Positions 1-11,365 are shown, numbered from the stretch's first letter. The stretch is DNA of 64,000 nucleotides from Streptomyces sp. HD (GCF_028369295.1 NZ_JAQMYP010000008.1:62001-126000); one strand, 5' to 3'. The notes: generated from the letters alone by a model not told the origin. Translations and numbers: made by a program.

Positions 1-67
1 TGCCGAGGATCCAGAACTGGAAGGCCTCGCCCGTGGAGGTGGAGTAGGCGGCGAGCTGCGCGCTCAT
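1..67 (-). CDS. nuoJ: NADH-quinone oxidoreductase subunit J (N-terminal fragment, runs off window)
   Basis: Only the first 22 codons are in the window; they read [20 protein letters not shown]. The ATG at 67 overlaps the nuoI stop as ATGA, the same coupling used elsewhere in this operon. NuoJ is a membrane-arm subunit of proton-pumping complex I. The name rests on position directly after nuoI in the usual nuoA-N order and on the start of a hydrophobic segment (FQFWIL). The rest of the gene lies beyond the left edge. Confidence 0.8.
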   Translation of the reverse strand, partial: MSAQLAAYSTSTGEAFQFWILG

Positions 68-693
68 ACGTCCGCCTCCTCTTCCTCGGCCGCGCCCGAA
101 GGGCCTGCCAATTGATGCTGTTCGCCCTTGGACACGGCCACTTGGGGCTCGGTGCCCGGCGCGGCCTCCGTGACCAGCCCCCGGTAGTAGTCCTGCTCGT
201 CGGTTCCCGGGTAGATGGCGTGGGGCGTGTCGACCATGCCGTCCTCAAGACCGGCGAGCAGCTGCTCCTTGGTGTAGATGAGGTTGGCGCGGCTGGAGTC
301 GGCGAGCTCGAACTCGTTGGTCATCGTGAGCGCGCGCGTGGGGCACGCCTCGATGCACAGGCCGCACAGGATGCAGCGGGCGTAGTTGATCTGGTAGACG
401 CGGCCGTAGCGCTCGCCCGGCGAGTAGCGCTCCTCGTCGGTGTTGTCGGCGCCCTCCACATAGATGGCGTCGGCGGGGCAGGCCCAGGCGCACAGCTCGC
501 AGCCGACGCATTTCTCCAGGCCGTCCGGATGGCGGTTGAGCTGGTGCCGTCCGTGGAAGCGCGGAGCGGTGGTCTTCTGCTGCTCCGGGTACTGCTCGGT
601 CAGCCGCTTCTTGAACATGGCCTTGAAGGTCACGCCGAAGCCGGCCACGGGGTTCAGGAAACCGGGCTTGGTCTCCTTGGGCTCCTCAGCCAT
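64..693 (-). CDS. nuoI: NADH-quinone oxidoreductase subunit I (two 4Fe-4S clusters)
   Basis: Peripheral-arm subunit that carries electrons through two 4Fe-4S clusters toward the quinone site. Two ferredoxin motifs are visible, [12 protein letters not shown] and [12 protein letters not shown]. The start at 693 (MAEEPKE) is chosen because a strong GGAAAGGAGG ribosome-binding site lies just upstream; an earlier in-frame ATG overlaps that site itself. The resulting 209 aa suits the actinobacterial family, with an acidic tail (AAEEEEADV). It overlaps nuoH by 8 nt and nuoJ by 4 nt, so translation is probably coupled. Confidence 0.96.
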   Translation of the reverse strand: MAEEPKETKPGFLNPVAGFGVTFKAMFKKRLTEQYPEQQKTTAPRFHGRHQLNRHPDGLEKCVGCELCAWACPADAIYVEGADNTDEERYSPGERYGRVYQINYARCILCGLCIEACPTRALTMTNEFELADSSRANLIYTKEQLLAGLEDGMVDTPHAIYPGTDEQDYYRGLVTEAAPGTEPQVAVSKGEQHQLAGPSGAAEEEEADV

Positions 694-2050
694 CGGACGC
701 CTCCTTTCCATCCAGAGATCCGTCACTCTGAGTATCGGACCCACCACTGACAATCAACTCCCGGTCGCGGCGCGGGCTGCGCCGCGGCACCGCCGGAAGC
801 TCCTGTCCGGGCAGGGGCGGTACGGGGAATCCGCCCGCCATCGCGTCGAAGCCGGCGGGTTCCTCGGCGGGCCGCTCGGCCGCCTTCGACCGGTCGCGGA
901 ACATGTCCGCGACGAAGGAGAGGAGCAGCAGGGCGAGGACACCACCGCCGACGTAGAGGGCGATGTCGGCGAAGTCGTAGTTCTCGTTGCGAAGAGTCCG
1001 CACGGTCGCGACGAGCATCAGCCAGACGACGGAGACCGGGATCAGGACCTTCCAGCCGAGCTTCATCAGCTGGTCGTAGCGGACGCGGGGCAGCGTGCCG
1101 CGCAGCCAGATGAAGAAGAAGAGCAGCAGCTGAACCTTGATCACGAACCAGAGCAGCGGCCACCAGCCGTGGTTCGCGCCCTCCCAGAAGGCGCTGATCG
1201 GATACGGGGCCCGCCAGCCGCCCAGGAAGAGCGTCACCGACACGGCCGAGACCGTCACCATGTTCACGTACTCGGCGAGCATGAACATCGCGAACTTGAT
1301 CGACGAGTACTCGGTGTTGAATCCGCCGACCAGGTCGCCCTCGGACTCCGGCATGTCGAAGGGGGCGCGGTTGGTCTCGCCGACCATCGTCACGATGTAG
1401 ATCACGAACGAGACCGGCAGCAGCACGACGTACCAGCGGTCCTGCTGCGCCTCCACGATCGCCGAGGTCGACATCGAACCGGAGTAGAGGAACACCGAGG
1501 CGAAGGCGGCGCCCATCGCGATCTCGTACGAGATCATCTGCGCGCAGGAACGCAGGCCACCGAGCAGCGGGTAAGTGGATCCGGAACTCCAACCCGCGAG
1601 GACGATGCCGTAGATGCCGACCGAGGCGACCGCGAGGATGTAGAGCATCGCGATCGGCAGGTCGGTGAGCTGCATCGTGGTGCGCTGGCCGAAGATCGAG
1701 ATCTCGTTGCCGGCCGGACCGAAGGGGATCACCGCGATCGCCATGAAGGCCGGGATGGCCGCGACGATCGGCGCGAGGACGTAGACCACCTTGTCCGCGC
1801 GTTTGACGATGACGTCTTCCTTCAGCATCAGCTTGATGCCGTCGGCGAGCGACTGGAGCATGCCCCAGGGACCGTGCCGGTTGGGGCCGATGCGCAGCTG
1901 CATCCAGGCGACGACCTTGCGCTCCCAGACGATGGAGAACAGCACGGTCACCATCAGGAAGGCGAAGCAGAACACCGCCTTGATGACGACCAGCCACCAG
2001 GGGTCGCGGCCGAACATCGAGAGGTCTTCAGCGGCGAGGTACGGGCTCAT
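686..2050 (-). CDS. nuoH: NADH-quinone oxidoreductase subunit H
   Basis: Membrane subunit that joins the peripheral arm to the proton-pumping arm and forms part of the quinone chamber. It is 454 aa with about eight or nine hydrophobic segments. The family signature around [20 protein letters not shown] and the loop ending in [18 protein letters not shown] are present. The C-terminal ~60 residues (after DMFRDRSK) are a hydrophilic tail typical of actinobacterial NuoH. The ATG at 2050 overlaps the nuoG stop as ATGA, which fixes the start. Confidence 0.96.
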   Translation of the reverse strand: MSPYLAAEDLSMFGRDPWWLVVIKAVFCFAFLMVTVLFSIVWERKVVAWMQLRIGPNRHGPWGMLQSLADGIKLMLKEDVIVKRADKVVYVLAPIVAAIPAFMAIAVIPFGPAGNEISIFGQRTTMQLTDLPIAMLYILAVASVGIYGIVLAGWSSGSTYPLLGGLRSCAQMISYEIAMGAAFASVFLYSGSMSTSAIVEAQQDRWYVVLLPVSFVIYIVTMVGETNRAPFDMPESEGDLVGGFNTEYSSIKFAMFMLAEYVNMVTVSAVSVTLFLGGWRAPYPISAFWEGANHGWWPLLWFVIKVQLLLFFFIWLRGTLPRVRYDQLMKLGWKVLIPVSVVWLMLVATVRTLRNENYDFADIALYVGGGVLALLLLSFVADMFRDRSKAAERPAEEPAGFDAMAGGFPVPPLPGQELPAVPRRSPRRDRELIVSGGSDTQSDGSLDGKEASDG

Positions 2051-4551
2051 GCCTCCACCTCCTTGGGGGCCTCGCCGGCGGGCGTCGCCGGGCCGATGCG
2101 GACGAGTGAGCCGGGCAGCGCCCCGGTGTCGGAGGCGACGCCACCGCCGGTGGAGTTCAGCGGGAGCCACACCACCCGGTCGGGCATCTTCGTGACCTGC
2201 AGCGGGAGTTCGACGGTCCCGGAGGGGCCGGTCACGGCCAGGACGTCGCCGCCCTTGATGCCGGCCTCGGCAGCGGTGGCGGCCGACACGCGCGCGTAGG
2301 CGGCGTGCCGGGTGCCGGCGAGCGCCTCGTCGCCCTCCTGGAGGAGTCCCTGGTCGAGCAGCATCCGGTGCCCGGCCAGAACCGCCTGCCCGGCGGCCGG
2401 CCGAGGCAACGGGTCGGCGGTGGCCAGGGGTTCGGCGGCCCGCGGTCCGTCCCAGGGCCCGAGCCGGTCGATCTCCGCACGCGTGGTGCGCAGATCCGGC
2501 AGCCCCAGATGTACGTCCATGGCGTCGGCCAGCATCTGCAGCACGCGCGCGTCGGTCGGGGCGAGGCGGCGGGTCATCTGGTCGGGCTTGAGCGCGGCCT
2601 CGAAGAACCGCACCCGGCCCTCCCAGTTGAGGAAGGTGCCGGCCTTCTCGGCGACCGCGGCGACGGGCAGCACGACGTCGGCGAGCTCGGTCACTTCACC
2701 GGGGCGCAGCTCCAGCGACACCACGAAACCGACCTCGGCGAGCGCCTCACGCGCGCGTGCCGGGTCGGGCAGATCGGCGACCTCGACGCCCGCGACCAGC
2801 AGGGCCTGGAGTTCGCCCGTCGCTGCGGCCTCCACGATCTGGCCGGTGTCGCGGCCGTAACGGAGCGGGAGTTCGGCCAGCCCCCAGACGGCGGCGACCT
2901 CGTCACGCGCGCGTGGATCGGTCGCGGGACGCCCGCCCGGCAGCAGCGTCGGCAGCGCACCGGCCTCGACCGCGCCGCGCTCGCCCGCCCGGCGCGGAAT
3001 CCACACCAGCTGGGCGCCGATCGCGGTCGCGGCCCGTACGGCGGCGGTGAGTCCGCCCGCCACGGCGGCCAGCCGCTCGCCGACGATGATCACCGAGCCC
3101 TCCGCGCGCAGCACTTCGGCGGCCTTCGCACCGGCCTCGTCCAGGCCGACCCCGCTCGCGAGCGCGTCCAGCCACTCGGTCTCGGTGCCGGGAGCGGCCG
3201 GAAGCAGCGTGCCGCCGGCCTTCTCCAGGCCGCGCGTCGCGTGCGTGGCGAGCGAGAAGACCCGCTGGCCGTGCTTGCGCCAGGCCTTGCGCAGCCGCAG
3301 GAAGATCCCGGGCGCCTCCTCCTCGGCCTCGAAGCCGGCCAGCAGAACGGCCGGTGCCTTCTCCAGGAGGTCGTACGTGACGCCCGTACCGTCGAGGTCA
3401 CGGCCGTGACCGGCGACCCGGGCCGCCAGGAAGTCGGCCTCCTCGCCGCTGTGCACGCGCGCGCGGAAGTCGATGTCGTTGGTGTCGAGCGCCACGCGCG
3501 CGAACTTGCTGTACGCGTAGGCGTCCTCGACGGTGAGCCGGCCACCGGTCAGCACGCCGGTGCGGCCGCGTGAGGCGAGCAGTCCCTGGGCCGCGATCTG
3601 CAGCGCCTCCGGCCAGGAGGCCGGTTCCAGGTCGCCCTCGGCGTTGCGCACCAGCGGTGTCTGAAGCCGGTCGCGCTGGTGGGCGTACCGGAACCCGAAG
3701 CGTCCCTTGTCGCAGATCCACTCCTCGTTGACCTCGGGGTCGTTGGCCGCGAGACGCCGCATGACCTTGCCGCGCCGGTGGTCGGTGCGCGTGGCGCAGC
3801 CGCCGGAGCAGTGCTCGCACACCGACGGCGAGGAGACCAGGTCGAAGGGGCGGGAGCGGAACCGGTACGCCGCCGAGGTGAGCGCGCCGACCGGGCAGAT
3901 CTGGATGGTGTTGCCGGAGAAGTACGACTCGAACGGGTCGCCCTCGCCGGTGCCGACCTGCTGGAGCGCGCCCCGCTCAAGCAGCTCGATCATCGGGTCG
4001 CCCGCGACCTGGTTGGAGAACCGGGTACAGCGGGCGCACAGCACGCACCGCTCACGGTCGAGCAGCACCTGCGTGGAGATCGGGACGGGCTTCTCGTACG
4101 TCCGCTTCCGTCCCTCGAAGCGGGACTCGGCGTGTCCGTGCGACATGGCCTGGTTCTGCAGCGGGCACTCGCCGCCCTTGTCGCAGACCGGGCAGTCCAG
4201 CGGGTGGTTGATGAGCAGGAGCTCCATCACACCCTTCTGGGCCTTCTCGGCGACCGGCGAGGTGAGGTGCGTCTTCACGACCATGCCGTCGGTGCAGGTG
4301 ATCGTGCAGGACGCCATCGGCTTGCGCTGGCCCTCGACCTCGACGATGCACTGGCGGCAGGCGCCGGCCGGGTCGAGAAGGGGGTGGTCGCAGAAGCGGG
4401 GGATCTCGATGCCGAGCTGCTCGGCGGCCCGGATGACCAGGGTGCCCTTGGGCACGCTGATCTCGACGCCGTCGATCGTCAGCGAGACGAGATCTTCCGG
4501 CGGGACCGCCGCCCCTCCCCCTCCCGAGGGAGCATTGGTGGTCACGGTCAT
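2047..4551 (-). CDS. nuoG: NADH-quinone oxidoreductase subunit G
   Basis: Largest peripheral subunit, 834 aa. It starts with a 2Fe-2S ferredoxin domain ([15 protein letters not shown]), then [19 protein letters not shown] and a His-containing cluster region, a 4Fe-4S segment around [14 protein letters not shown], and a molybdopterin-oxidoreductase-like region with [11 protein letters not shown]. It passes electrons from NuoF to NuoI. The C-terminal half is a degenerate molybdopterin-type fold, as in other Streptomyces. The ATG at 4551 overlaps the nuoF stop by 4 nt. Confidence 0.96.
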   Translation of the reverse strand: MTVTTNAPSGGGGAAVPPEDLVSLTIDGVEISVPKGTLVIRAAEQLGIEIPRFCDHPLLDPAGACRQCIVEVEGQRKPMASCTITCTDGMVVKTHLTSPVAEKAQKGVMELLLINHPLDCPVCDKGGECPLQNQAMSHGHAESRFEGRKRTYEKPVPISTQVLLDRERCVLCARCTRFSNQVAGDPMIELLERGALQQVGTGEGDPFESYFSGNTIQICPVGALTSAAYRFRSRPFDLVSSPSVCEHCSGGCATRTDHRRGKVMRRLAANDPEVNEEWICDKGRFGFRYAHQRDRLQTPLVRNAEGDLEPASWPEALQIAAQGLLASRGRTGVLTGGRLTVEDAYAYSKFARVALDTNDIDFRARVHSGEEADFLAARVAGHGRDLDGTGVTYDLLEKAPAVLLAGFEAEEEAPGIFLRLRKAWRKHGQRVFSLATHATRGLEKAGGTLLPAAPGTETEWLDALASGVGLDEAGAKAAEVLRAEGSVIIVGERLAAVAGGLTAAVRAATAIGAQLVWIPRRAGERGAVEAGALPTLLPGGRPATDPRARDEVAAVWGLAELPLRYGRDTGQIVEAAATGELQALLVAGVEVADLPDPARAREALAEVGFVVSLELRPGEVTELADVVLPVAAVAEKAGTFLNWEGRVRFFEAALKPDQMTRRLAPTDARVLQMLADAMDVHLGLPDLRTTRAEIDRLGPWDGPRAAEPLATADPLPRPAAGQAVLAGHRMLLDQGLLQEGDEALAGTRHAAYARVSAATAAEAGIKGGDVLAVTGPSGTVELPLQVTKMPDRVVWLPLNSTGGGVASDTGALPGSLVRIGPATPAGEAPKEVEA

Positions 4552-5900
4552 GCGTTCACCTCCGTGCGGTGATCGGCCCAGGCCGTCGACTTGGCCGGGT
4601 CGAAGGGGCAGCCGCGGCCCGTGATGTGCTGCTCGTACTCCTCGCGGAAGTACTTCAGCGAGGAGAAGATCGGCGAGGCGGCACCGTCGCCGAGGGCGCA
4701 GAAGGACTTGCCGTTGATGTTGTCGGCGATGTCGTTGAGCTTGTCGAGGTCACTCATCACGCCCTTGCCGGCCTCGATGTCACGCAGCAACTGCACGAGC
4801 CAGTACGTGCCTTCGCGGCAGGGCGTGCACTTGCCGCAGGACTCGTGGGCGTAGAACTCGGTCCAGCGGGTGACGGCGCGCACGACGCAGGTCGTCTCGT
4901 CGAAGCACTGCAGGGCCTTCGTGCCGAGCATGGAACCGGCGGCGCCCACCCCTTCGTAGTCAAGGGGGACGTCGAGGTGCTCGTCGGTGAACATCGGCGT
5001 CGAGGAACCGCCCGGCGTCCAGAACTTCAGGCGATGGCCGGGGCGCATGCCGCCGCTCATCTCCAGGAGCTGGCGGAGCGTGATGCCGAGCGGTGCCTCG
5101 TACTGGCCGGGGCTGGCGACATGGCCGCTGAGCGAGTAGAGCGTGAAGCCCGGGGACTTCTCGCTGCCCATCGAGCGGAACCAGTCCTTGCCCCGCTGGA
5201 GAATCGCGGGAACCGACGCGATCGACTCGACGTTGTTCACAACAGTCGGGCAGGCGTAGAGACCTGCCACCGCAGGGAAGGGGGGACGGAGCCGCGGTTG
5301 ACCACGACGGCCTTCGAGCGAGTCGAGCAGTGCGGTCTCCTCACCACAGATGTACGCGCCCGCGCCCGCGTGCACGGTGAGTTCGAGGTCGAGGCCACTG
5401 CCGAGGATGTTCTCGCCGAGGTAGCCGGCCGCATAGGCCTCGCTCACGGCCGAGTGCAACCGCCGCAGCACAGGGACGACTTCACCACGCAGATAGATGA
5501 AGGCATGCGAAGACCTGATGGCATAACACGCGATGACAATGCCCTCGATGAGGCTATGCGGGTTCGCGAAGAGGAGCGGAATGTCCTTGCAGGTTCCGGG
5601 CTCCGATTCGTCGGCGTTGACAACTAGATAGTGCGGTTTTCCATCACCCTGGGGAATGAACTGCCATTTCATTCCCGTCGGGAATCCCGCGCCACCGCGT
5701 CCGCGCAGACCGGAGTCCTTGACGTACGCGATCAGGTCGTCCGGCGACATGGCGAGCGCCTTGCGGAGCCCCTCGTATCCTTCGTGCCTTCGGTAGACGT
5801 CCAGCGTCCAGGACCTGTCGTCGTCCCAGAAGGCCGACAGCACGGGTGCGAGCAGCTTCTCGGGGCTGGTGTCCTTCAGCTCGGGTGCCAACGTCATCAC
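4548..5900 (-). CDS. nuoF: NADH-quinone oxidoreductase subunit F (NADH/FMN-binding)
   Basis: NADH dehydrogenase subunit of complex I. The NADH/FMN-binding segment [13 protein letters not shown] lies near residue 90, the ESEPGTCKD motif follows, and the 4Fe-4S ligand motif [11 protein letters not shown] is near the C-terminus. The first codon is a GTG at 5900 overlapping the nuoE stop as GTGA, with an ATG directly after it at 5897; either could start translation. The length of 450 aa is normal. Confidence 0.96.
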   Translation of the reverse strand: MMTLAPELKDTSPEKLLAPVLSAFWDDDRSWTLDVYRRHEGYEGLRKALAMSPDDLIAYVKDSGLRGRGGAGFPTGMKWQFIPQGDGKPHYLVVNADESEPGTCKDIPLLFANPHSLIEGIVIACYAIRSSHAFIYLRGEVVPVLRRLHSAVSEAYAAGYLGENILGSGLDLELTVHAGAGAYICGEETALLDSLEGRRGQPRLRPPFPAVAGLYACPTVVNNVESIASVPAILQRGKDWFRSMGSEKSPGFTLYSLSGHVASPGQYEAPLGITLRQLLEMSGGMRPGHRLKFWTPGGSSTPMFTDEHLDVPLDYEGVGAAGSMLGTKALQCFDETTCVVRAVTRWTEFYAHESCGKCTPCREGTYWLVQLLRDIEAGKGVMSDLDKLNDIADNINGKSFCALGDGAASPIFSSLKYFREEYEQHITGRGCPFDPAKSTAWADHRTEVNA

Positions 5901-6769
5901 TCCCCCTCCTCGGCCGTAGGCCCTGCCGGGTGGGCGGGGTCGGATGCCGATGTGTCCTGCGGCGCGTCATGCGAACTGAGGTGTTCGGTCGGCGACGGCT
6001 CGTGCACCGCACTGTCCTGCGGCTCCTCGTGCGGGCCGCCCTCCCGCGGATGGACCACGCGCGCGGGTGCGGTCTCTCCCCTGGCCAGGCGGAGGCCCAC
6101 CAGCGACGCCGGTCCCGCACTGCCGCCTGCCTCGACGGCCCCGGGCCGCTCGTCGGGGAAGCCGGCCAGAATCCGCGCGGTCTCCTTGAAGGTGCACATC
6201 CGGGCCCCGCGCGTCGGATCGACGGGCCGCCCCGCACGCAGGTCGTCGACGAGACGCTTGGCGCTCGCCGGGGTCTGGTTGTCGAAGAACTCCCAGTTGA
6301 CCATCACGACCGGCGCGTAGTCGCAGGCGGCGTTGCACTCGATGTGCTCCAGGGTGACCTTGCCGTCGTCGGTGGTCTCGCCGTTGCCGACGCCCAGGTG
6401 GTCCTGGAGCTCCTCGAAGATCGCGTCACCGCCCATCACCGCGCACAGGGTGTTGGTGCAGACGCCCACCTGGTAGTCACCGCTCGGCTTGCGCCGGTAC
6501 ATGGTGTAGAAGGTGGCGACCGCGGTGACCTCGGCCGTGGTCAGGTCGAGCATGTCCGCGCAGAACCGCATCCCGGTGCGCGTGACATGGCCCTCCTCCG
6601 ACTGCACGAGATGCAGCAACGGCAGGAGGGCGGACCGTGAGTCCGGGTAGCGGGCGATGACGTCGCGCGCGTCCCTCTCAAGCCGCTCACGAACGTCGTC
6701 CGGGTAGCCGGGCGCGGGCAGTTCGGGCATGCCCAGGCTGACGCCCCGCTCGGAAGAAGAGGTGGTCAC
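5897..6769 (-). CDS. nuoE: NADH-quinone oxidoreductase subunit E with a long hydrophilic C-terminal tail
   Basis: Thioredoxin-like 2Fe-2S subunit that partners NuoF. Cluster cysteines are seen in [11 protein letters not shown] and [12 protein letters not shown]. The GTG at 6769 (VTTSSSERG) overlaps the nuoD stop as GTGA. The protein is 290 aa, longer than the ~170-aa E. coli subunit. The last ~70 residues after [10 protein letters not shown] are rich in Pro, Glu, His and Ser and look disordered; this extra tail is common in Streptomyces and its role is unknown. Confidence 0.95.
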   Translation of the reverse strand: MTTSSSERGVSLGMPELPAPGYPDDVRERLERDARDVIARYPDSRSALLPLLHLVQSEEGHVTRTGMRFCADMLDLTTAEVTAVATFYTMYRRKPSGDYQVGVCTNTLCAVMGGDAIFEELQDHLGVGNGETTDDGKVTLEHIECNAACDYAPVVMVNWEFFDNQTPASAKRLVDDLRAGRPVDPTRGARMCTFKETARILAGFPDERPGAVEAGGSAGPASLVGLRLARGETAPARVVHPREGGPHEEPQDSAVHEPSPTEHLSSHDAPQDTSASDPAHPAGPTAEEGE

Positions 6770-8088
6770 CGGTCGACGCCTCCCATCACGGGGTCGATGG
6801 ACGCGACGGCGACGATGACGTCGGCGACCTGGCCGCCCTCGCACATCGCCGCCATGGCCTGCAGGTTGGTGAAGGACGGGTCGCGGAAGTGGACCCGGAA
6901 GGGGCGGGTGCCGCCGTCGGACACGGCGTGCACCCCGAGCTCGCCCTTGGGCGACTCGACGGCCGCGTACGCCTGTCCCGGCGGGACGCGGAAGCCCTCG
7001 GTGACCAGCTTGAAGTGGTGGATCAGGGCCTCCATGGAGGTGCCCATGATCTTCTTGATGTGGTCGAGGGAGTTGCCGAGCCCGTCGGGTCCCAGGGCGA
7101 GCTGGGCGGGCCAGGCGATCTTCTTGTCGGCGACCATGACCGGGCCGGGCTGGAGCCGGTCCAGGCACTGCTCGACGATCCCGAGCGACTGGCGCATCTC
7201 CTCCAGGCGGATCAGGAAGCGCCCGTAGGAGTCGCAGGTGTCGGCGGTCGGGATCTCGAAGTCGTACGTCTCGTAGTCGCAGTACGGCTGCGCCTTGCGC
7301 AGATCGTGCGGCAGGCCGGTGGAGCGCAGGATCGGGCCGGTGGCGCCGAGGGCCATGCAGCCGGACAGGTCGAGGTAGCCGACGTCCTGCATACGGGCCT
7401 TGAAGATCGGGTTCCCGGTGGCGAGCTTGTCGTACTCCGGGAGGTTCTTCTTCATCTTCTTCACGAACTCGCGGATCTGGTCCACCGCGCCGGGCGGCAG
7501 GTCCTGGGCGAGTCCGCCGGGCCGGATGTACGCGTGGTTCATGCGCAGGCCCGTGACCAGCTCGTAGATGTCGAGAATCATTTCACGATCACGGAATCCG
7601 TAGATCATGATCGTGGTGGCGCCGAGTTCCATGCCGCCGGTGGCGATGCACACCAGGTGGGAGGAGAGCCGGTTCAGCTCCATCAGGAGCACCCGGATGA
7701 TCTTGGCGCGCTCGGTGATCTGGTCCTCGATACCGAGGAGTTTCTCGACGGCGAGACAGTAGGCGGTCTCGTTGAAGAAGGACGTCAGGTAGTCCATGCG
7801 CGTCACGAACGTGGTGCCCTGCGTCCACGTCCGGTATTCGAGGTTCTTCTCGATGCCGGTGTGGAGATAGCCGATGCCGCAGCGGGCCTCGGTGACTGTC
7901 TCGCCGTCGATCTCCAGGATCAGGCGGAGCACTCCGTGGGTGGAGGGGTGCTGGGGGCCCATGTTGAGGACGATGCGCTCGTCGTCGGCGCGGGCCGCGG
8001 CCTGGACGACCTCGTCCCAGTCGCCACCGGTGACCGTATATACGGTGCCCTCGGTGGTCTCACGGGCGGATGCTGACTGCGTGCTCAC
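6766..8088 (-). CDS. nuoD: NADH-quinone oxidoreductase subunit D
   Basis: 49-kDa-type subunit lining the quinone-binding pocket. The family signature near [16 protein letters not shown] and the conserved GYLHTGIEK are present, and the C-terminus is the usual GGVDR. The start is GTG 8088 (VSTQSAS), which overlaps the nuoC stop as GTGA; longer in-frame extensions upstream only read through nuoC. The length is 440 aa. Confidence 0.96.
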   Translation of the reverse strand: MSTQSASARETTEGTVYTVTGGDWDEVVQAAARADDERIVLNMGPQHPSTHGVLRLILEIDGETVTEARCGIGYLHTGIEKNLEYRTWTQGTTFVTRMDYLTSFFNETAYCLAVEKLLGIEDQITERAKIIRVLLMELNRLSSHLVCIATGGMELGATTIMIYGFRDREMILDIYELVTGLRMNHAYIRPGGLAQDLPPGAVDQIREFVKKMKKNLPEYDKLATGNPIFKARMQDVGYLDLSGCMALGATGPILRSTGLPHDLRKAQPYCDYETYDFEIPTADTCDSYGRFLIRLEEMRQSLGIVEQCLDRLQPGPVMVADKKIAWPAQLALGPDGLGNSLDHIKKIMGTSMEALIHHFKLVTEGFRVPPGQAYAAVESPKGELGVHAVSDGGTRPFRVHFRDPSFTNLQAMAAMCEGGQVADVIVAVASIDPVMGGVDR

Positions 8089-8842
8089 GAGTACGACCTC
8101 CGCTGGTCCGGAGCCGGGATCTGGGCGCCCTTGTACTCGACGGGGATGCCGCCGAGGGGGTAGTCCTTGCGCTGCGGGTGGCCCTGCCAGTCGTCCGGCA
8201 TCATGATCCGCGTCAGGGCGGGGTGACCGTCGAAGACGATTCCGAAGAAGTCGTACGTCTCGCGCTCGTGCCAGTCGTTGGTCGGATACACGGAGACGAG
8301 CGACGGGATGTGCGGGTCGCTGTCGGGGGCGCTGACTTCGAGGCGGATCAGCCGGTTGTGGGTGATCGAGCGCAGGTGGTAGACGGCGTGCAGCTCGCGG
8401 CCCTTGTCGCTGAGGTAGTGGACGCCGCTGACGCCGGTGCACAGTTCGAAGCGCAGGGCCGGGTCGTCGCGCAGGGTGCGGGCGACGCGGAGCAGGTGCT
8501 CGCGTTCGATGTGGAAGGTGAGTTCGTCGCGGTCGACGACCGTCTTCTCGATGGCGTTCTCGGGGAGGAGGCCCTGTTCCTCCAGCGCGCCCTCAAGTTC
8601 GTCGGCGACCTCGTCGAACCAGCCTCCGTAGGGGCGGCTCGCCGGGCCCGGGAGCCGGACCGAGCGGACCAGGCCGCCGTAGCCGGAGGTGTCGCCGCCG
8701 TTGGTGGCGCCGAACATGCCGCGCTGGACGCGGATCTCCTCGCCACCCTGGCCGCGCTGGCCGGGGAGGTTGGAGGCGGAGAGGTCCTTCTCGGGGTTGA
8801 CCCCGTTCGACCCGTTCGCCCCGTTGGTGCCGTTCGCGTCGC

Positions 8843-8846
<4 letters not shown>
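8085..8846 (-). CDS. nuoC: NADH-quinone oxidoreductase subunit C
   Basis: 30-kDa-type hydrophilic subunit that docks NuoD. The conserved segment [20 protein letters not shown] is visible toward the C-terminus, followed by the arginine-rich RKDYPLGG region. The start is GTG 8846 in a GTGA overlap with the nuoB stop. The first ~20 residues are an Asn/Gly-rich low-complexity leader ([11 protein letters not shown]) not expected to be structured. The length is 253 aa. Confidence 0.95.
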
Positions 8847-9397
<551 letters not shown>

Positions 9398-9412
9398 GTC
9401 GTTAAAAGCCCC

Positions 9413-9772
9413 TCAGTCCCATTCCAGGCCGCCGCGCCGCCATACGTACGCGTACGCGACGAAGACGGTGAGCACGAAGAGCAGCATCTCCACGAGCCCG
9501 AAAATCCCCAGGGCGTCGAAGGTGACGGCCCAGGGATAGAGGAAGACGATCTCGATGTCGAAGACGATGAAGAGCATCGCCGTCAGGTAGTACTTGATGG
9601 GGAAGCGCCCGCCGCCGGCCGGCGTGGGGGTCGGCTCGATACCGCACTCGTAGGCTTCGAGCTTGGCCCGGTTGTATCGCTTCGGACCGATCAGCGTGGC
9701 CATGACCACGGAGAAGATCGCAAAGCCTGCCCCGAGGGCTCCCAGTACGAGGATGGGCGCATACGCGTTCAC
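9413..9772 (-). CDS. nuoA: NADH-quinone oxidoreductase subunit A; first gene of the nuo operon
   Basis: Small membrane subunit (119 aa, three hydrophobic segments) with the family hallmarks YECGIEP and FDIEIVFLYPWAV. It starts at a GTG (9772) preceded by a purine-rich GAGAGGAGCGAGGAGCG stretch. As the first gene, its upstream region should carry the operon promoter; a Rex-like operator lies about 110 bp upstream. Confidence 0.95.
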   Translation of the reverse strand: MNAYAPILVLGALGAGFAIFSVVMATLIGPKRYNRAKLEAYECGIEPTPTPAGGGRFPIKYYLTAMLFIVFDIEIVFLYPWAVTFDALGIFGLVEMLLFVLTVFVAYAYVWRRGGLEWD

Positions 9773-9879
9773 CGCTCCTCGCTCCTCTCAGTCGGCACTG
9801 ACTGCTGGCGGTTGCACTGAGCCCACAACCGCCTCACCAGTTCCACGAGCCCCGCTCGTCCCGGCGAAGATCGAGAACA

Positions 9880-9896
9880 TGTGAAGCAGGTCACAA
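9880..9896. promoter_or_regulatory. Candidate Rex operator upstream of nuoA
   Basis: TGTGAAGCAGGTCACAA matches the Rex operator pattern TGTGAA-N4-TTCACA at all but one arm position. Rex is an NADH/NAD+-sensing repressor, and in S. coelicolor it is known to control nuo and cyd genes. The same site also fits the Crp-type pattern GTG-N6-GNCAC, so which regulator uses it cannot be decided from sequence. It lies 108 bp upstream of the nuoA start codon. Confidence 0.7.
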
Positions 9897-9930
9897 GCCC
9901 AACTGCCTCGCATCTTATGCCCGCCGCTCT

Positions 9931-9944
9931 GTGATCTGCGACAC
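9931..9944. promoter_or_regulatory. Crp-like half-palindromic site
   Basis: GTGATCTGCGACAC fits the Streptomyces Crp pattern GTG-N6-GNCAC. It lies about 35 bp beyond the Rex-like site and about 160 bp upstream of nuoA. A short CACAA-GCT-TTGTG dyad at 9954-9966 follows. The motif is short, so chance occurrence is possible. Confidence 0.35.
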
Positions 9945-10516
9945 GGGGTATTGCACAAGCTTTGTGATCTCCACCACCTGACGAAGGATCATGAAGCCGG
10001 ATGAGCGGCGATCTTCATACGAGAAGCGTCCGAGTGATCACCAGAGGTGACATTTCCGCTCGCCGCCGCAGCTCAGAGGGGGCGTCTCAATATCAAGAGA
10101 GTTCTCTTGCATGCAAATTGGTGCTGGACGGGTCAGCTTGATAGAGGAGCGCGTTCACACATCAGGGGGAGCCCCGAAGCGGGATGTGGACGCGTGCATG
10201 CGTTCACGAGCGGCGCGGGGCGGGATTCAGGCACAGGACGCGCACGGCGCCGTAATCGTTGCGTGACCTCCGCCACACCGATGAGAGATCCATGAGAACC
10301 GGGCTTGGCCACCTGTCCCAACAAGTGGTAGGCGGCGGGCAATCCGGACTTAATGATGAAAGGCCGTGATCACGGGCGGGATGGGCAGCGTCCGCAATGT
10401 CCGTTACGGCGTCAATAAAGGGTGGTGTGCAGGGGAATTGGGGCAGCGATTGAACAACTGTGGCGCAGCACACGTTTCTTGAAGGTATGGAGGAGCCCCT
10501 GATACCGGTTGTTCTC

Positions 10517-11314
10517 ATGTCCCACACCGCTCACATACGCAGCCACCGGAAGCCCCGCCGCAGCGCGTCCACGTCGATCGCGATGCGTGCCGGAGTTGCC
10601 GGTGGCGTCCTCAGCATGGCAGGCGCGGGTGCTGCCGCCACGGCGAACGCCGCCGAGCCGGTGACGCAGACCATCGAACTGCCCACCCTCACGGGTGACC
10701 TGGCCGACCAGCTCTCCCAGTCCGCGGACGCCACTCAGCTGGCGGCGGCGAACTACGAGCTCGACGCCGAGCGTGACGCGGCGGCCGCCGCAGCGGCCAA
10801 GGAGGCCAAGAAGGACCTCGCCGAGGCCAAGAAGAAGGCCGAAGCGAAGAAGAAGGCCGAGGAGGCCCGCAGGGCCGCTGCCGAGGAAGCCGTCTCGCGC
10901 AGCGCCGAGCGCACCACTCTGTCCGCCTCGGCGAGCACCGACGTGTCCGCTCCGGCCAGCGGCAGCGTCGGGACCGTCATCTCCTTCCTCAAGGCGCAGC
11001 TGGGCGACGCGTACGTCATGGGTGCCACCGGCCCCAGCGCGTGGGACTGCTCCAGCCTGGTCCAGGCCGCGTTCAAGCAGGTCGGCGTCGACCTGCCGCG
11101 GGTCTCGCAGGACCAGTCCATGCAGGGCACCGACATCCCGCTCTCGCAGATCCAGGAAGGCGACATCCTGTACTGGGGCGGCAAGGGCTCCGCGTACCAC
11201 GTGGGTGTCTACATCGGTAACGGCCAGTACCTGGACGCGGCCAACCCGTCCAAGGGCGTCGTCATCCAGGACCTCTCCGGGTACCCGGCTTCCGGCGCGG
11301 TGCGCGTCCTCTGA
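10517..11314 (+). CDS. Secreted NlpC/P60-family peptidoglycan hydrolase
   Basis: A 265-aa exported cell-wall hydrolase that should cut peptide crosslinks in peptidoglycan. The start at ATG 10517 (MSHTAHIRSHRK) gives a charged N-terminus, a hydrophobic core and an ATANAAE cleavage region. Residues ~90-130 are an Ala/Lys/Glu-rich coiled coil (AKKKAEAKKKAEEARRA), typical of hydrolases held inactive or anchored through a helical arm. The C-terminal NlpC/P60 domain has the catalytic Cys in WDCSSL and the His in AYHVGVYIG. It is monocistronic, divergent from nuoA, and ends at a strong hairpin. Confidence 0.92.
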   Translation: MSHTAHIRSHRKPRRSASTSIAMRAGVAGGVLSMAGAGAAATANAAEPVTQTIELPTLTGDLADQLSQSADATQLAAANYELDAERDAAAAAAAKEAKKDLAEAKKKAEAKKKAEEARRAAAEEAVSRSAERTTLSASASTDVSAPASGSVGTVISFLKAQLGDAYVMGATGPSAWDCSSLVQAAFKQVGVDLPRVSQDQSMQGTDIPLSQIQEGDILYWGGKGSAYHVGVYIGNGQYLDAANPSKGVVIQDLSGYPASGAVRVL

Positions 11315-11330
11315 GTCGCAGGGATCACCG

Positions 11331-11365
11331 TAAGGGCCGCAGCCGCTCGGGGGCAGCGGCCCTTA
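11331..11365. terminator. Intrinsic bidirectional hairpin between convergent genes
   Basis: TAAGGGCCGC and GCGGCCCTTA form a perfect 10-bp stem with a 15-nt loop. A competing inner pairing, GCCGCT with AGCGGC, is also possible. It sits between the NlpC/P60 stop and the end of the convergent flavoprotein gene, so it can serve both strands. No U-run follows, as is common in Streptomyces. Confidence 0.75.

Larger units (their letters stand above)
9773..10516. other. 744-bp divergent regulatory region between nuoA and the NlpC/P60 gene
   Basis: No credible gene is seen here; short open frames lack ribosome sites and family signatures. The half nearest nuoA carries the Rex-like and Crp-like sites listed separately. 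Further right are a dyad CAAGAGA-GT-TCTCTTG (10094-10109), overlapped by the palindrome TTGCATGCAA (10107-10116), and a stem CCACCTGT/ACAAGTGG around 10309-10328 that could form in a long 5' leader of the hydrolase gene. Neither has an assigned role. I looked for a ydaO/c-di-AMP riboswitch consensus and did not find one. Confidence 0.6.

Noticed and set aside
464..2299. Long open frame on the plus strand antisense to nuoI/nuoH/nuoG
   Set aside because: High-GC third-position bias keeps antisense frames open; the translation is Arg/His/Asp-rich with no family motif, while the opposite strand carries clear complex I subunits.
10300..10516. Possible ydaO (c-di-AMP) riboswitch before the secreted NlpC/P60 gene
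   Set aside because: Such switches precede some Streptomyces cell-wall hydrolase genes, but I could not find the conserved core elements in this leader; only a simple stem at 10309-10328 is seen.
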